Of a stretch of 64,000 nt of DNA, positions 1 through 12,330 are shown piece after piece. Under the pieces are notes generated by a model, which worked only from the letters and a program-made list of their open reading frames with translations, ran no database searches and was not told where the DNA came from. Position 1 is the first letter of the stretch. Every line of letters starts with the position of its first letter. The stretch is from Synaphobranchus kaupii. Lineage: Eukaryota > Chordata > Actinopteri > Anguilliformes > Synaphobranchidae. The stretch covers positions 101,066,193 to 101,130,192 of the forward strand of contig CM056380.1 of the NCBI GenBank assembly GCA_029718625.1, in the 5' to 3' direction. The translations under genes and the position numbers were made by a program.

Positions 1-3000
1 TTGAGCGTGTCTTCTCCAGACTGGAGATCTCAATCTGAGAGGAAGGACACAAGCTGTGAGAAATCACAATCATCTTACACAGTCAGACCATACATAACCT
101 GACGCAAGCTGTAAGAAATCACAATCATCTTACACAGTCAGACCATACATAACCTGACACAAGCTGTAAGAAATCACCATCATCTTACAGTCAGACCATA
201 CATAACCTGACACAAGCTGTGAGAAATCACAATCATCTTACAGTCAGACAATACCTAACCTAACACAAGCTGTGAGAAATCACAATCATCTTACACAGTT
301 AGATAATACCTAACCTGTCACAAGCTGTGAGAAATCACCTTAATCTTACAGTCAGACAATACCTAACCTAACACAAGCTGTGAGAAATCACAATCATCTT
401 ACACAGTTAGACCACGTCCAACCTGACAAGTGGTGAGAAATCAGCATCATTTTACAGTCAGACTATAACTAACCTAACACAGGCTGTGAGAAATCACCAT
501 GATTCAGGCTCTCAGGCCTCCCCAAACATGACTGTGTTCACTGTAAAAATGGAAGCAGTAGCAAGGGTCTGGCAACCATCAAGACTACGCTGCCACCTTA
601 ATGTTTAAAAAAGCCACGTTGTAGCCACCTGAAGATGAGCGATCTCCCCCTCTCGGAGTTTCAGCTGAGACTGAAGGTTCTCGATGACGCTGGAGCCGCC
701 CGAAAGACGAGCCATCTCGTACAGATTGCTCCCGCTCACAGACATGGTCATGCCAAACGAGTGGTCCAGACAGTCCTCCTGCTGAAGGGACAGCCAACAC
801 ACAGTGTCATTTCCATACAGGTTCTACATTACACACGCAATATGACAAACTCCTTAAGCCTCCTATTATGCTGAAATTTTATGATGCCTTTTATGTTTGG
901 GGTCAAACTGACCTCAACAGTTTAAACCGACGCAAAACTATTGTGATAGAAAAATGTTGACACTTTGTGTGTCGCCTTCTTGATGTCTCCCAACTGACTA
1001 GCCTTTAATCCATAAATATTAAAAATATGTGAAAAACCTCCCATTTTAGAGCTGAAGTAAGTGAATGTTTGTGAAGTTTAAGACTTGTATGGAAAAGTAC
1101 CCAGAATCACCCACAAAAAAAAGGTTGTATATTTTCTTATGTTTAATACAACTACAGAGCTGGGGTCAAAAGGGCCCCACACAACACCTTTATACAGAAA
1201 GTTGGTATCGGATTTTTTGAAAACAGCATTATGTTAATTACATGTTTACTATTTAATCCCACCAAATTAGAAAAAGTCATACAAGTTGAACAAAAAAAAA
1301 AACCGCTTAACTGGTTTTTACAGGTCAAACTGACCCAAAACATAAGAGGAGGGTTAAAAAGCAACTTACAGCACAAAAAATCTTTAGATGTCAACAACAG
1401 CAAAATGTTGCCCGTTTGTTCACTTCAGTATGCTGCAAGTATCTTGCTTTTCAAGAACTTAATTCTTGCTTCGCAGTTTATATGCTGTATGTCTACAATG
1501 CTGGCTGTTGTGTTCTTGCTCCCCTGCGCTTCTGTAATGTGTGTTCATTAGCAAGTCAAAGTAGTCCTTGCGAGTCACACTGAATGAAAACGTCTGCTAA
1601 ATAAATAGATACACGTAATTCAATTATTTATTCAGGAGAGAATTTAATTATTTAGAAAAATGCTGTACGGCTAAATCGATACACGTCGCAAACACCGGGG
1701 GTTTGTTGATGTGTGAGGAGGAGTGTGGAGGAGGAGAGGAGATGGTATTTACATGCGACAGCAGAGAGGAGTGCAGGCCTGCCATGTCCCCACTGATGGA
1801 GCTGGAACGGGACAGAGAGGGGGTGGAGGAGGCCGGGGGCTCAGACACAGAGTGAACCAAAGCTTTCCTCTCCTGGTGAAATCACCAAATACACAAATCA
1901 GTTAACTGTGCCACGTCAGGGCAGCGGGGTTATACAACGTGTCGGAAATAGCTCCTGTATCTCAGAGGCTGCGGGTTCAAATCCTGCATAGGGCACTGCT
2001 GTTCTACCTTAGAACAATGCGCTTAACCTGAATTGCTTAATTATGTACATATAGCTGAATAAACGGGATAGTATACAAACATTTCAGCTGTGTAATTCAC
2101 TCTGGATAAGGGATCTGCTCAGCAAATAATGTAGTGTAATGTAAATGAGATGAAGCATTGACACGGAGTTCAGTACAAAATGGGAGGAACTGTTTGTATA
2201 ACAGAAAACAACATGGCGTATTACTCCTCTGAAAGGCAGAGATTCTACCTTTTCTTTTAGTGCCTCCTGTGCCAGATAGTATTTCTTCTTTTCTTGTTCT
2301 ACCTTCATTCTCTCCATCTCCAGCTGATTGGTCAAAAGCAGCTGAAAACCAATCAGAAGAGGAGGAGCATGTCACGAGGAGGCGGTTTTATGTACAGTCC
2401 ACTATACCACGGATGGGGGGAGGGCGGGATAGAACATACCCTGTCCTTTCGAGCCTCCTCCAGAGCTCGACTGTGCTCCCCACGCAAGTTCTCCAGCTCC
2501 ACGTGTTCCCTAAGGAGCAAACAGATCCACAGAATTAATTACAATCCTGAATTACATCACTTCCATGCTCATTCAGATGACAGGTAATAATGGGCCATCT
2601 TTCCTGGTCTAATCAAACATTTCGACTAAGACCAGGACCAATCTGGTCCTTTGGGACAACAGCTATTTTCCTGTGAGTAACAGTTTAAAGAATCCCCCTG
2701 GTTCAGTCAATAGCAGAATGACCCCACCCCCGCCCCCCTTTAGAAGAAAAGTGGAACCTTCCATTTACCTGCTGCTGTCATCTCCAGCCTTTCCCGCCTT
2801 GCCTTTTCAGCGTCGAGCTGACCCTGGAGACGGCCCTTCTCCTGCCGCAAGAGGGAGTTCTGGGACTCTAAAGACGCCAGCTGGGCCTTGATGGCTAGCA
2901 GTTCCTCAGTCGCTGAACGCTCCTTCTCCACGGCAACGGCGAGCTGAGCCTGGGCATCCACTGTTAGAGCGAGGGGGGTAAACCAAGGGAGTGAGCACAC

Positions 3001-6000
3001 TACACCCAGAACACATGCAGGGTATTATAGGGACGGATGAAGGAAAAGAGCACGACTAGGACCCGGGAAGTATACTGGCCAAGAACACGACTAGGACCCG
3101 GGGAAGTCTACTGGCTAAGAGCACGAGAAGGACCCGGGGAAGTGTACTGGCTAAGAGCACGACTAGGACCCGGGGAAGTGTACTGGCCAAGAGCACGACT
3201 AGGACCCGGGGAAGTGTACTGGCCAAGAGCACGACTAGGACCCGGGGAAGTGTACTGGCCAAGAGCACGACTAGGACCCGGGGAAGTGTACTGGCCAAAA
3301 GCACGACAAGGACCCAGGGAAGTGTACTGGCTAAGAGCACGACTAGGACCCGGGGAAGTCTACTGGCTAAGAGCACGACTAGGACCCGGGGAAGTGTACT
3401 GGCTAAGAGCACGACTAGGACCCGGGGAAGTGTACTGGCCAAGAGCACGACTAGGACCCGGGGAAGTGTACTGGCCAAGAGCACGACTAGGACCCAGGGA
3501 AGTGTACTGGCTAAGAGCACGACTAGGACCCGGGGAAGTGTACTGGCCAAGACTAAAACTAGGACCCGGGGAAGTGTACTGGCTAAGAGCACGACTAGGA
3601 CCCGGGGAAGTGTACTGGCTAAGAGCACGACTAGGACCCGGGGAAGTGTACTGGCTAAGAGCACGACAAGGACCCGGGGAAGTGTACTGGCTAAGAGCAC
3701 GACTAGGACCCGGGGAAGTGTACTGGCCAAGAGCACGACTAGGACCCGGGGAAGTGTACTGGCCAAGAGCACGACTAGGACCCGGGGAAGTGTACTGGCT
3801 AAGAGCACGACTAGGACCCGGGGAAGTGTACTGGCTAAGAGCACGACTAGGACCCGGGGAAGTGTACTGGCCAAGAGCACGACTAGGACCCGGGGAAGTG
3901 TACTGGCTAAGAGCACAACTAGGACCCGGGGAAGTGTACTGGCTAAGAGCACGACTAGGACCCGGGGAAGTGTACTGGCTAAGAGCACGACTAGGACCCG
4001 GGGAAGTGTACTGGCTAAGAGCACGACTAGGACCCGGGGAAGTGTACTGGCCAAGAGCACGACTAGGACCCGGGGAAGTGTACTGGCCAAGAGCACGACT
4101 AGGACCCGGGGAAGTGTACTGGCCAAGAGCACGACTAGGACCCGGGGAAGTGTACTGGCTAAGAGCACGACTAGGACCCGGGGAAGTGTACTGGCCAAGA
4201 GCACGACTAGGACCCGGGGAAGTGTACTGGCTAAGAGCATGACTAGGACCCGGGGAAGTGTACTGGCTAAGAGCACGACTAGGACCCGGGGAAGTGTACT
4301 GGCCAAGAGCACGACTAGGACCCGGGGAAGTGTACTGGCTAAGAGGACGACTAGGACCCGGGGAAGTGTACTGGCTAAGAGCACGACTAGGACCCGGGGA
4401 AGTGTACTGGCTAAGAGCACGACTAGGACCCAGGGAAGTGTACTGGCTAAGAGCACGACTAGGACCCGGGGAAGTGTACTGGCTAAGAGCACGACTAGGA
4501 CCCGGGGAAGTGTACTAGCCAAGAGCACGACTAGGACCCGGGGAAGTGTACTGGCCAAGAGCACGACTAGGACCCGGGGAAGTGTACTGGCTAAGAGCAC
4601 GACTAGGACCCGGGGAAGTGTACTGGCTAAGAGCACGACTAGGACCCGGGGAAGTGTACTGGCCAAGAGCACGACTAGGACCCGGGGAAGTGTACTGGCC
4701 AAGAGCACGACTAGGACCCGGGGAAGTATACTGGCTAAGAGCACGACTAGGACCCGGGGAAGTGTACTGGCCAAGAGCTCTGACTAGTTCTTTAATTCCT
4801 AATACAAATGCGGAAATAAAAACCAAAGCAGTTTGACCCATTTCAGGTCTTAACTGGCTCAGACTGCTGTCCGTTAGTTCTATTTGTTTTATATCTTTGT
4901 ACTTTGTACTAATAAATAACTAGTCAGAGGTATAAAGAGATACTCTTCATCAGGTCCTAGTCATGCTCTCTTCCTTCAGAACGTCCCTGATCCAGAGCTC
5001 TGTATCTGCCCTTACCGAGTCTGTCCGAGATGCTTTTCTCCAGTTTCTCCCAGGATGCCGTCTGGCCCGCCAGGCTGGCCTGCAGGTTCTCGATCTGTCT
5101 GAGCAGTGGCCGCGTCGCCGAGGTAACGCTCTGACTCAGCTCCTGGTTGCGCGTCTCCGCCCCCTGCAGTCTCTGCCCGGGGACAGGAGGACAGACGGCG
5201 GGCGTGAGAGCGTTACCCGAGTCGCCTGGGCGACGCTGTGTTGCCGGGGAGAGCGGCCAGTGAGAGGCATTACCTGCTGCAGTTCGCTGATCTCCTCCCG
5301 CAGGTAATCCTCTTTACGGGCCTGCTGCTGCTCGGCTCTCTGCAGTGCCAGTCTCAGGTCTGCCACCTGCCAAACCAGGAGGGGAGGGACTGTCAGCACT
5401 GTGATGCCATTACACCTGGGGCCACATGTATAAACAGTGCTGAGCAGACAAATGCCCTCAGAAAGCCATGTAAGCAAGTTCCCACACAGAAATTCAGATG
5501 TATAATATAACACGTGCTGTGAGAATCTGCATACCTCTGCACACGATGGACACCATACGTACACAATGTTTGGGGTCCGTGAGATATGGCGACACCGTGA
5601 CAGAAAGGCAGAGGTAAAAAATAAATAAATACAAAACTTTTTTTAAGCAGATTTCCGACTTTCACCCAGAGAGTTCCTCGCATTCTTTTACTCAGAGTTT
5701 TATACATGTGGCCCCAGGTGTGGGCAAGGAGGCTTGTATCCATTTCAGAATTTCATGCCAACTTCTTCTCATAATTATTTAACAAGGCCTGAAGACTTAA
5801 AGACTACCCTTTCCCCTATTTGAAACACTTTACTGTGATCTAATATGAGTGAAACAAAGTTGAACACAGGTAACTGAGCCTGGCTATTTGGTTGCAACAA
5901 AAGCCTACACACACACCACAGGAATAGAATTGGCCATCCTGTATTAGACGGTACTGGAAAGCCATTAGACAGTGTCGGTACAGTAATGACACCAAGGTCA

Positions 6001-7168
6001 GTAGCGTGACAGTATTAGTGTGTCAGTACTGCCATGGTATCAGGCAGTAAGATGGTACTGGCCAGTATTGTAGCAGTATTGGACAGTGTCAGTGCTGTAG
6101 CGGCACCGTTAGACAGCGTCAGTACTGTGGCAATATTATGCAGTGTCAGGAGCGCGGCGGTATTAGACGGCGTCAGTACAGTGACGGTAGCAGAGACGGC
6201 AGAGAGCAGGCAGACTCGCCTGATCGACCAGGGCCTCCTGCTGGAGACGGGCCTCCTCCTGGGCTTTCTCCAGGGCCACGCTGACGTGCTCCTTGGCCTG
6301 CATCTCCCGGCTCAGCGCTAGCTCCTGGGCCTCGCTCACCTTCGTGGCGTTGGCCCTGTGCAGGTCTGCCAGCTCCCTGGTAAACACGCACACAATGACA
6401 TCAATGGGCCTGCACCGTTCGTCACACGGAAATGCTAACACACTGCTTATGCCTGTTATGCAAAACTGACCCGCGTATTACCAGGCTATGCGGCAACAGG
6501 CCTTGATAAAGGCAGGTTTGAGCGTAAAGTACAAGGCACCCTTGATTCATATTGGACAGGATCCTGCCCTGTCTACACAGAAATAAGATTTTAATGGGCA
6601 TTATTCTTTTGCGATGTCTTGACAATGCTAACATTCTAAATGGCACACACAGTACGTTTGAGAGCAATGCACTTCCATGCAGCAAGTCAGTCAGGTGTGC
6701 AGTAAATGAAGTGCGGAGTGCGTTGGAGCAGTAGCAGGCCGTCTGCGGCGGTGGGTTCCTGACCGATAGGAGTTGTCCAGGGCGGCCTGCAGACTGCGGT
6801 TGTTCTCCTGCAGCTCCTCCATGTCGCTCTGGAGCTTCCCCACCTCCTTCTCCTGACGCTCCACCAGCCCGTTGAGCTTTTTGATGTTCTCGCGATGCTG
6901 CCTCTCCACATCCTCCTTTCCATCCAGAACCTGCGACCACAAAGGCACGCGTCAGACCAGTGATCGCAACCGCCTGAGCCACAACCAACAACGAAACCAG
7001 TTCAACAGTAACCACACGTTTAGAAGCATGCGATTTCAACCACTCACGACACCAACCACATACATACAACCACTGACCATACCCACACATGCAGCCGCAG
7101 CTATACAAACTTACAAAACTTTAACCACAACCACATGCTTTAAAAAAAAAAACTTGCGACTTGGTATC

Positions 7169-7203
<35 letters not shown>

Positions 7204-10200
7204 ATAAAACCCATCCAGTGCAGCCTGCAGACTTACAACCACAATCACTCAAAACAGCACGGGATCACAATCACACACACTTACATAACCTACAACAAGA
7301 ACATAAAACCACAAACAATGAAACGACTTATCCCCACACTGAGACACACACAGATTTGCAACATATGGCCAAAACTCCCAAAATACTAACACACAACATA
7401 ACTGAATTAGCCAACGAATATAAACAAGACCTCTGTGCTAGCTAGCTAATAGCTACCCATTTTTATGTGTGTGTGCGTCTATTAAGTAGGCTAACAATGG
7501 CAGTTCATTAGTTAACATGGCTAGATGGCAGAGGGGTAAAATCCAGGTTCAGAAAGTAAATGTCCTACACAGTATTTTGTTCCAATCGCCTGGATTTGCT
7601 AATTAGCACAATTCTTCAGCCAGGAGGTAGAACTAATTAGTGAAATCAGCTGGCTTAGTGAGTTCATGGGTGAAAGAAACACATGGCAGGACTTTCTGAC
7701 CCCTGGAATTTACACCTCTGCTAGTTGGCTGGGTCTGCAAATGCTGGGAATAATGTTAGCTCGGAAAATTCGGCCGTAAGACCTAAACTGAGGAGGCTAT
7801 GCATTTATTTTGTTTGTAGCTGGCCAGCTAGCCAGCTGTATATTTTAGCTGAATCCGACCAATTTCAGTTACGGGCTAGCCAGCCGAGCAGGCAATGCAT
7901 ATATCACACGAATGAAGATTGAATTAACAAAAATAAAAAAATGAGTAGTTTGTAATATGAACCCATCTTGTACCATAGATATGCATATCCACTCTTTGTC
8001 TTTTACGTTTTTACTTCCGGGTTACTTACTGAAATTTTCGGATGAGTGCGCCGTTCTGCAGATGAGTGCGCTCCTGAATTCCGTCAACAAATCCCCGGAA
8101 ATAAGGGGTTCATCCTGGTATTTTAAGTGCCCCCATTTGTGAGGAAAAAGTCGCCCGCTCAAAAGCTTTTTGACGAAGTGGACTCAAATATGCGCCCTCA
8201 AAAGGGTGTAGGGGTCGTATTGGGACGCGGCCCGGGCCTCCACTCACCTGCTGTAAGTGCTTCAGCTCATCTTCCTGCTCCTTGAGCTTCTTGCTTTGCT
8301 TAGTCAGTAGGGTCTCATTCTCCTTCTCCTTCACTCTCAGCTTCTTTATGATGTTACAGTGCTGGAGCTGCTGTTTGGACAGCTTTTCCCCTGCAAGCAA
8401 GAGTGTCTCTTTAGCACGTTATCCAGGTGAAGGTGAGATAACGTACGTGGTTTGTTCGTGAATGCTAATAATAATGAAAATTAATAATGTAAAAAATAAA
8501 AATAAAAAAAATAAAAAAACAACAGGAACATTCTTCAATTTTAACTGCTGAGGGGGGGGGTTCACCTTCTTCCAGCAGGCCTTTAATCTGCTCCTCTTTA
8601 TCTCTGATGATCTCCAAGGTCTCATTAGAGTTCAGTCTCGTAGAAAGCTCCTCTCGCAACCCCTTTATTTCCTAAAGGAGAAATGCGCGCAAACACAAAA
8701 TGTGAACCTGCGATGATAAAAGACAATGCGCAACCATCACTCCTCGTGCTAAACACAGCGCTGACGTACTAAAAACGAGCTTACCACAGCTCTTATCAAA
8801 CTACTCTTTTTTTTACTAGAAATCCTGAGCCAAAGTATTCTCCCAGGAGCAGGGGGCATTCATTTTCCACCGTCGGCATAAATGGAACAGGGATACATGA
8901 CTGGGTGAAGCAAGTGGGGATAAAAAAAGGGATCCCTTATGAAAAATGAATGTCATCATTTACAATACTCCAGGCATGGGTGTGCGAGGCCAGCAGAGAG
9001 AGAGAGAGAGAGCGGTGAAATACTACTGTGCAACACGCCCAGCACAAAGGCCTCTTTCACACGGAGCCCAGCCGCCAGTCAGACGTTTGGCCTGAAATAC
9101 GAGGAGCCGCGCGTCACCTCAATAAAAGCTGCTTGTGTGCGTTTTACCTTTTTGGTGATGTCTCTCTCCTTGCAGGCCAGTTGTGCCTTTCGCTCAGACT
9201 CGGCGATCCGTTGCGTGAACTCCTCTTTCAGCGACTGTACGGTGGAGCTCTCCTCCTTCAAGCCTATGATCTCGCTGAGGAACATGGGAGCATTCTCATG
9301 AAATATTGTCAGCTCGCCATATTACATACAAGAGGGAAGCTAAGAGATTGCTACATAGCATCGTTGCGACTTGTTCGTCTTTCCACAATATTCTATTTGT
9401 TTAGTTGGTTCTGGGAACAAGTAAATGTTTGGTTGAGATAAGTTTCACTGAAACAAGTGTGCGTTCATTTTTACGGCGTAACCTCCCATTTATTCAGTCA
9501 AGAAACTAATGCTAAATCTTTCCATTATTTCCGCAGGAATTACATGCGTTTGTGCTTTGATTCATTAATACTCCTATTAATTTCATTAAGAATTTTGTGA
9601 AAACACTATGGGCTGGTTTCCCAGACACGGATTAAGCCTAGTACTAGACTACAAAAATTATATCAATGGATTTGATGTAATCCATGTCTGGGAAACCGGC
9701 CCTAAGAAAAATAAACAGTAAACTGTCCAGCCCAAACCTGTTCTTTTTCTAATTTTCAGTGGAGGTGAATGACAGCAGCTGTGATCATGTTGTGCACTCT
9801 TACTCGTTGAGATTGTCGCACTGCTCTTCCAGCCTGGCCTTGTCCTTACTGGCAGATAACAACTGCGATTCCCTCTTTTCAAGTCGATCAACCAGCTCAT
9901 TGACAACCTGCAAGCAATAAACACACACTCTCATGAAAGACGTAGGCAAAAATAGAGGGGTGACAATCTGGTTTAAAACTGGACTGGTCAGCACCATGTC
10001 TCTCAGTCCTGAAGGCGTGTAGTGTCTGCAAGCTCACATCTCTTTTCGTAGTTCAATCCGATCACATGATTAAAATGTACATAGCCATCAAAGGCACTTT
10101 CAAAATGAGAATATTAACAGTTTCAGCGATACAGAACTGCTGTTGAAAGGTCAGGTTTAAAGATATGATTTAAGATTTATACCATTGTACATTACCCAGC

Positions 10201-12330
10201 AGGGAATTATTTTTCTGCCATTAAAAGCCTACACAACCATCCACAAAAGCTTTACAAGAGCAGGTATAACACATGACATGACATACATCACACCACCCCA
10301 GTTAAGTAAGAGGGCTTCTGAAAATGTATAGTAATGTATAGTAATGAATTTAACTGTAACCTTTTGAAGCTCCAGCGCCTGACAGGCGGAGACTCCACTG
10401 ATGTCGTCTGTGATTGGAGGAGCTGTGGGCTCACTGGGCCCCGCGAGGTGGCTTTCCGTGTCCACAAGCTCTTCCGGCTGCTCGCAGTTGACCGGCGTGG
10501 CGCTGCGTCCACTCTCCTCCATGTCGTTGTCGTCAAGCGAGTGGTCCTTCGCCATGTCCGTGAGCCTGTCCTCCTCTTCCTCCTCGTCCTCCTGGCCAAG
10601 CGTCGCCTGGATGGGCGTGGTGGGGCTGGCAGTGACCGAGGCCAGCGTGCACGCCCGCCCGGGGAGCTCGTCGTCCGAGTTGATCTCGCTGACGCTGCGG
10701 CTGTCCAGCGACTGCATGCTGAAGGAGTCGATGCGCTCAAAGGCGTCCGAGGAGCCACAGCTCTCCGTCAGCTTCTGGTAGTCGTCCAGGCGCTGGAAGT
10801 CGGCGCAGGCCGAGGAGGAGAGCAGCTGGAAGGAGCTCTGCATCAGCTGCAGGCTGGCCTTGGACTCGGCCGCCTCCTGCCGCGAGCTGGCCGAGCTCTC
10901 GCTGAGCACGCTCTCGTGATCCAGGACCTCGATGTCGCTGGTCGTGGAAGTCCCTGACGAGAACGTGCTGACCGGAGGCGACGGCGTGTTGCTCTGCCTG
11001 TCCTCGGATTTTGGGTCTTTTGACTCCGGCAGGATGTCCTTCGGGGGCGCGGGCTGGGGCTTGGAGGGGCTGCCCGGAGCTGAGGTTCCCACGGGCCCCG
11101 CCCCCTCGGCTCCGTCCACAAACTCCGCCTGGCTCGGAGGAGGGAGCGACTTGTCCGCTTCAGGGGGCTCAGGAACGGCAGTCGCGCCGTCTAAATTCAC
11201 CTCGCTCTCGTTGGCCACTTGGCGCTCGGAATCTTCCGGAACACTCACCAGCGCAACACTTTCAGGCTCTGTGTCGAGGGGCACAGTGTCAACAAGAGCC
11301 GACAGCTCCGTCGGCTTAACCTGGGCAGGGCTGCTCCCCTCAGCCTTCTTACACTCAGGCTTTCCTGGCTCAACAGAGGCCGGCTGTTTTGGCACGGGAC
11401 TCTCCTCGACCAAAACCGGCCCATCGTTTTCATCCGTCTGTAGCCGGTGGGATTTGGCTGGGGGCACTGACACCACCTGAGTGTTCTCAGCTCGCTCTCC
11501 CGGGGGCAGAAAGGCACTGAAGAAATTCTCAGACTCATCTATGACCGTCCTTGTGACAGGTGTCGTGATGGCCTCCGTTGACAATGGAGCCGTCTGCGCA
11601 CTCTCTTGTGGGGGAGAATCCCACTGAGTGTTCCCCCAGCCGTCACTCAAGGACATCTTCCTCGGTAAATCTGCAATCAAATGAAACAACATCAACTCAG
11701 CACAACACAACACAGCAGTCGCCTAAACCAGTGAATATTAAAACTGATTCCACACAGATTTATATCACAGTAATGTAGCTAGTTCCTTGAACGAGCTTCT
11801 CGTAAACTATGCTTTTGAAGCTACGTAAACATGTAACGTAACGTTAGCTAACGTTACTCACGATGCATTCCCATTATTATGAGAAAGATATGTCGTTTAC
11901 AACAAGCAAGATTGGTCTGGATTATAAATACAAAGAAGTGTTAGTTAGCTAGTTACATAAAGTCTCGTTTTTGGACATAACAAGCTAGCTAGTTTAGTGA
12001 CTAGGTTACTGTGACCACTAGGAAAGCAACAACTGTGTAAAGCTAACCTGAAGGTACCTAAATTGAGGCTAACCTCAGTTAGCGTATCGGAACCATACGA
12101 TTCCATCCACAGTGGCTAGTAAACTAGTTAGCAAACGTTATATTCCTAGCTAGTTAAAAGCAATATTGGTATATAGTTATTTAGCGATACCTACCACCAT
12201 ATGACGGCACCACGGCATCTCCCCACTGATCCTCTTCTTTGATGTCCAGAACTCTATCGATGGATTTCTGAGCTGTTGTCAAAGCTTGCTTGGCAAAGCT
12301 AGACAGGTGCGCAGCGTTAAACCAACTCAT
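1..12330 (-). CDS. tmf1: TMF1, TATA element modulatory factor 1 (golgin), 3' end cut by window edge
   Basis: TMF1 is a long coiled-coil Golgi protein that binds Rab6 and was first described as a TATA-element binding factor. Coding exons, in order of transcription: 12330-12195, 11670-10361, 9907-9804, 9274-9148, 8671-8566, 8390-8248, 6930-6764, 6376-6220, 5366-5274, 5172-5016, 2960-2769, 2509-2440, 2341-2249, 1872-1753, 781-629, 34-1. The protein begins MSWFNAAHLSSFAKQAL, as in human TMF1. The 1310-bp second exon encodes a Ser/Thr-rich disordered region with conserved motifs such as SDAFERIDSF and SEINSDDEL. The later exons are heptad-rich coiled coil (EEFTQRIAESERK, QHRENIKKLN, NQLEMERMKVEQE). 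About 1054 codons are visible. Most of the C-terminal TATA-binding/Rab-binding domain lies left of the window. All junction phases close except 2769/2509, which is one base short. The intron after 6220 has a GC donor. The start ATG has A at -3. The identification is secure and the edges are good splice-site calls. Confidence 0.95.
45..508. repeat. tandem repeat, unit about 51-56 bp, roughly 8 copies
   Basis: Diverged copies of a unit containing CAAGCTGTGAGAAATCAC, CATCTTACA and CAGTCAGAC follow one another in the last visible TMF1 intron. Unit length varies because an internal ACAC/AC block is gained or lost. No coding potential is seen. Confidence 0.85.
870..1358. mobile_element. possible non-autonomous DNA element with inverted ends
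   Basis: The left part contains TTTTATGTTTGGGGTCAAAC. The right part, read in reverse complement, contains TCTTATGTTTTGGGTCAGTT, so the two ends form an imperfect inverted repeat. Many fish MITEs carry this GGGTCAAA-type terminus. No target duplication was recognised and the exact ends are uncertain. It lies in a TMF1 intron. Confidence 0.4.
1919..2150 (+). mobile_element. tRNA-headed SINE, degenerate
   Basis: It has a B-box-like stretch, GCGGGTTCAAATCC, near 1969-1982. This is followed by the fish SINE body (GCACTGCTGTTCTACC, ACCTGAATTGCTT) and a tail resembling CTCTGGATAAGAG with TGTAATGTAAATG. The same family is better preserved at 40337-40556. This copy is older and mutated. It lies in a TMF1 intron between exons 2341-2249 and 1872-1753. 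Confidence 0.75.
3042..4778. repeat. 36-bp minisatellite, about 48 copies, in a TMF1 intron
   Basis: The unit is GCACGACTAGGACCCGGGGA followed by AGTGTACTGGCTAAGA. The main variation is CTAAGA versus CCAAGA, with a few point changes. The array is very homogeneous and CpG/CCCGGG rich. Because 36 is a multiple of three and the unit lacks stops in several frames, it creates long artificial open frames on both strands: a 12-residue repeat of type ARLGPGEVYWPR on plus, and STLPRVLVVLLA on minus. It lies wholly between TMF1 exons 5172-5016 and 2960-2769, so it is intronic and not a gene. Confidence 0.97.
5412..5721. mobile_element. non-autonomous DNA element (MITE) with about 23-bp TIRs
   Basis: The left end ACACCTGGGGCCACATGTAT is matched by its exact reverse complement at the right end (ATACATGTGGCCCCAGGTGT). 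The interior of about 260 bp is A/T rich and non-coding. No clear target-site duplication is visible. The superfamily is not assigned. The ends resemble those of small Harbinger-like elements, which is inference. It lies in a TMF1 intron. Confidence 0.75.
5940..6190. repeat. degenerate tandem repeat around GTCAGTAC / TATTAGAC motifs
   Basis: Blocks of the type TATTAGACnGTGTCAGTAC recur at about 30-60 bp spacing with many substitutions, ending just downstream (in TMF1 transcription) of exon 6376-6220. The period is irregular. Confidence 0.4.
7170..7203. repeat. CA microsatellite
   Basis: A run of about 15 CA dinucleotides in a TMF1 intron. The following 300 bp is also A/C rich and low-complexity. 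Confidence 0.9.
7529..7720. mobile_element. hAT-type MITE, 192 bp, with 8-bp target duplication
   Basis: It starts CAGAGGGGTAAAATCCAG and ends with the inverted counterpart CTGGAATTTACACCTCTG. It is flanked by CTAGATGG (7521-7528) and CTAGTTGG (7721-7728), an 8-bp duplication with one mismatch. CAGAGGTG-type termini plus 8-bp duplications are typical of the hAT superfamily. A longer copy of the same family occurs at 23253-23647. It lies in a TMF1 intron. Confidence 0.88.
9610..9702. mobile_element. short palindromic MITE
   Basis: GGGCTGGTTTCCCAGACACG at the left is mirrored by ATGTCTGGGAAACCGGCCC at the right, with only a short loop in between. This is a solo short hairpin element of a type common in fish genomes. 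No convincing target duplication was seen. It lies in a TMF1 intron. Confidence 0.75.

Noticed and set aside
3037..4787. Long open frames of 401 aa (plus) and 572 aa (minus) with 12-residue repeats
   Set aside because: They are by-products of a 36-bp minisatellite with no stops in several frames, located inside a TMF1 intron.
6422..7108. Minus-strand open frame of 228 aa
   Set aside because: It runs through two splice sites of TMF1 in the wrong frame and shows no family resemblance; the real exon is 6930-6764.
10334..11480. Plus-strand open frames of 207 and 182 aa
   Set aside because: They lie opposite the large TMF1 exon, whose minus-strand frame matches the TMF1 family and splice phases; the plus frames are antisense shadows in GC-rich sequence.
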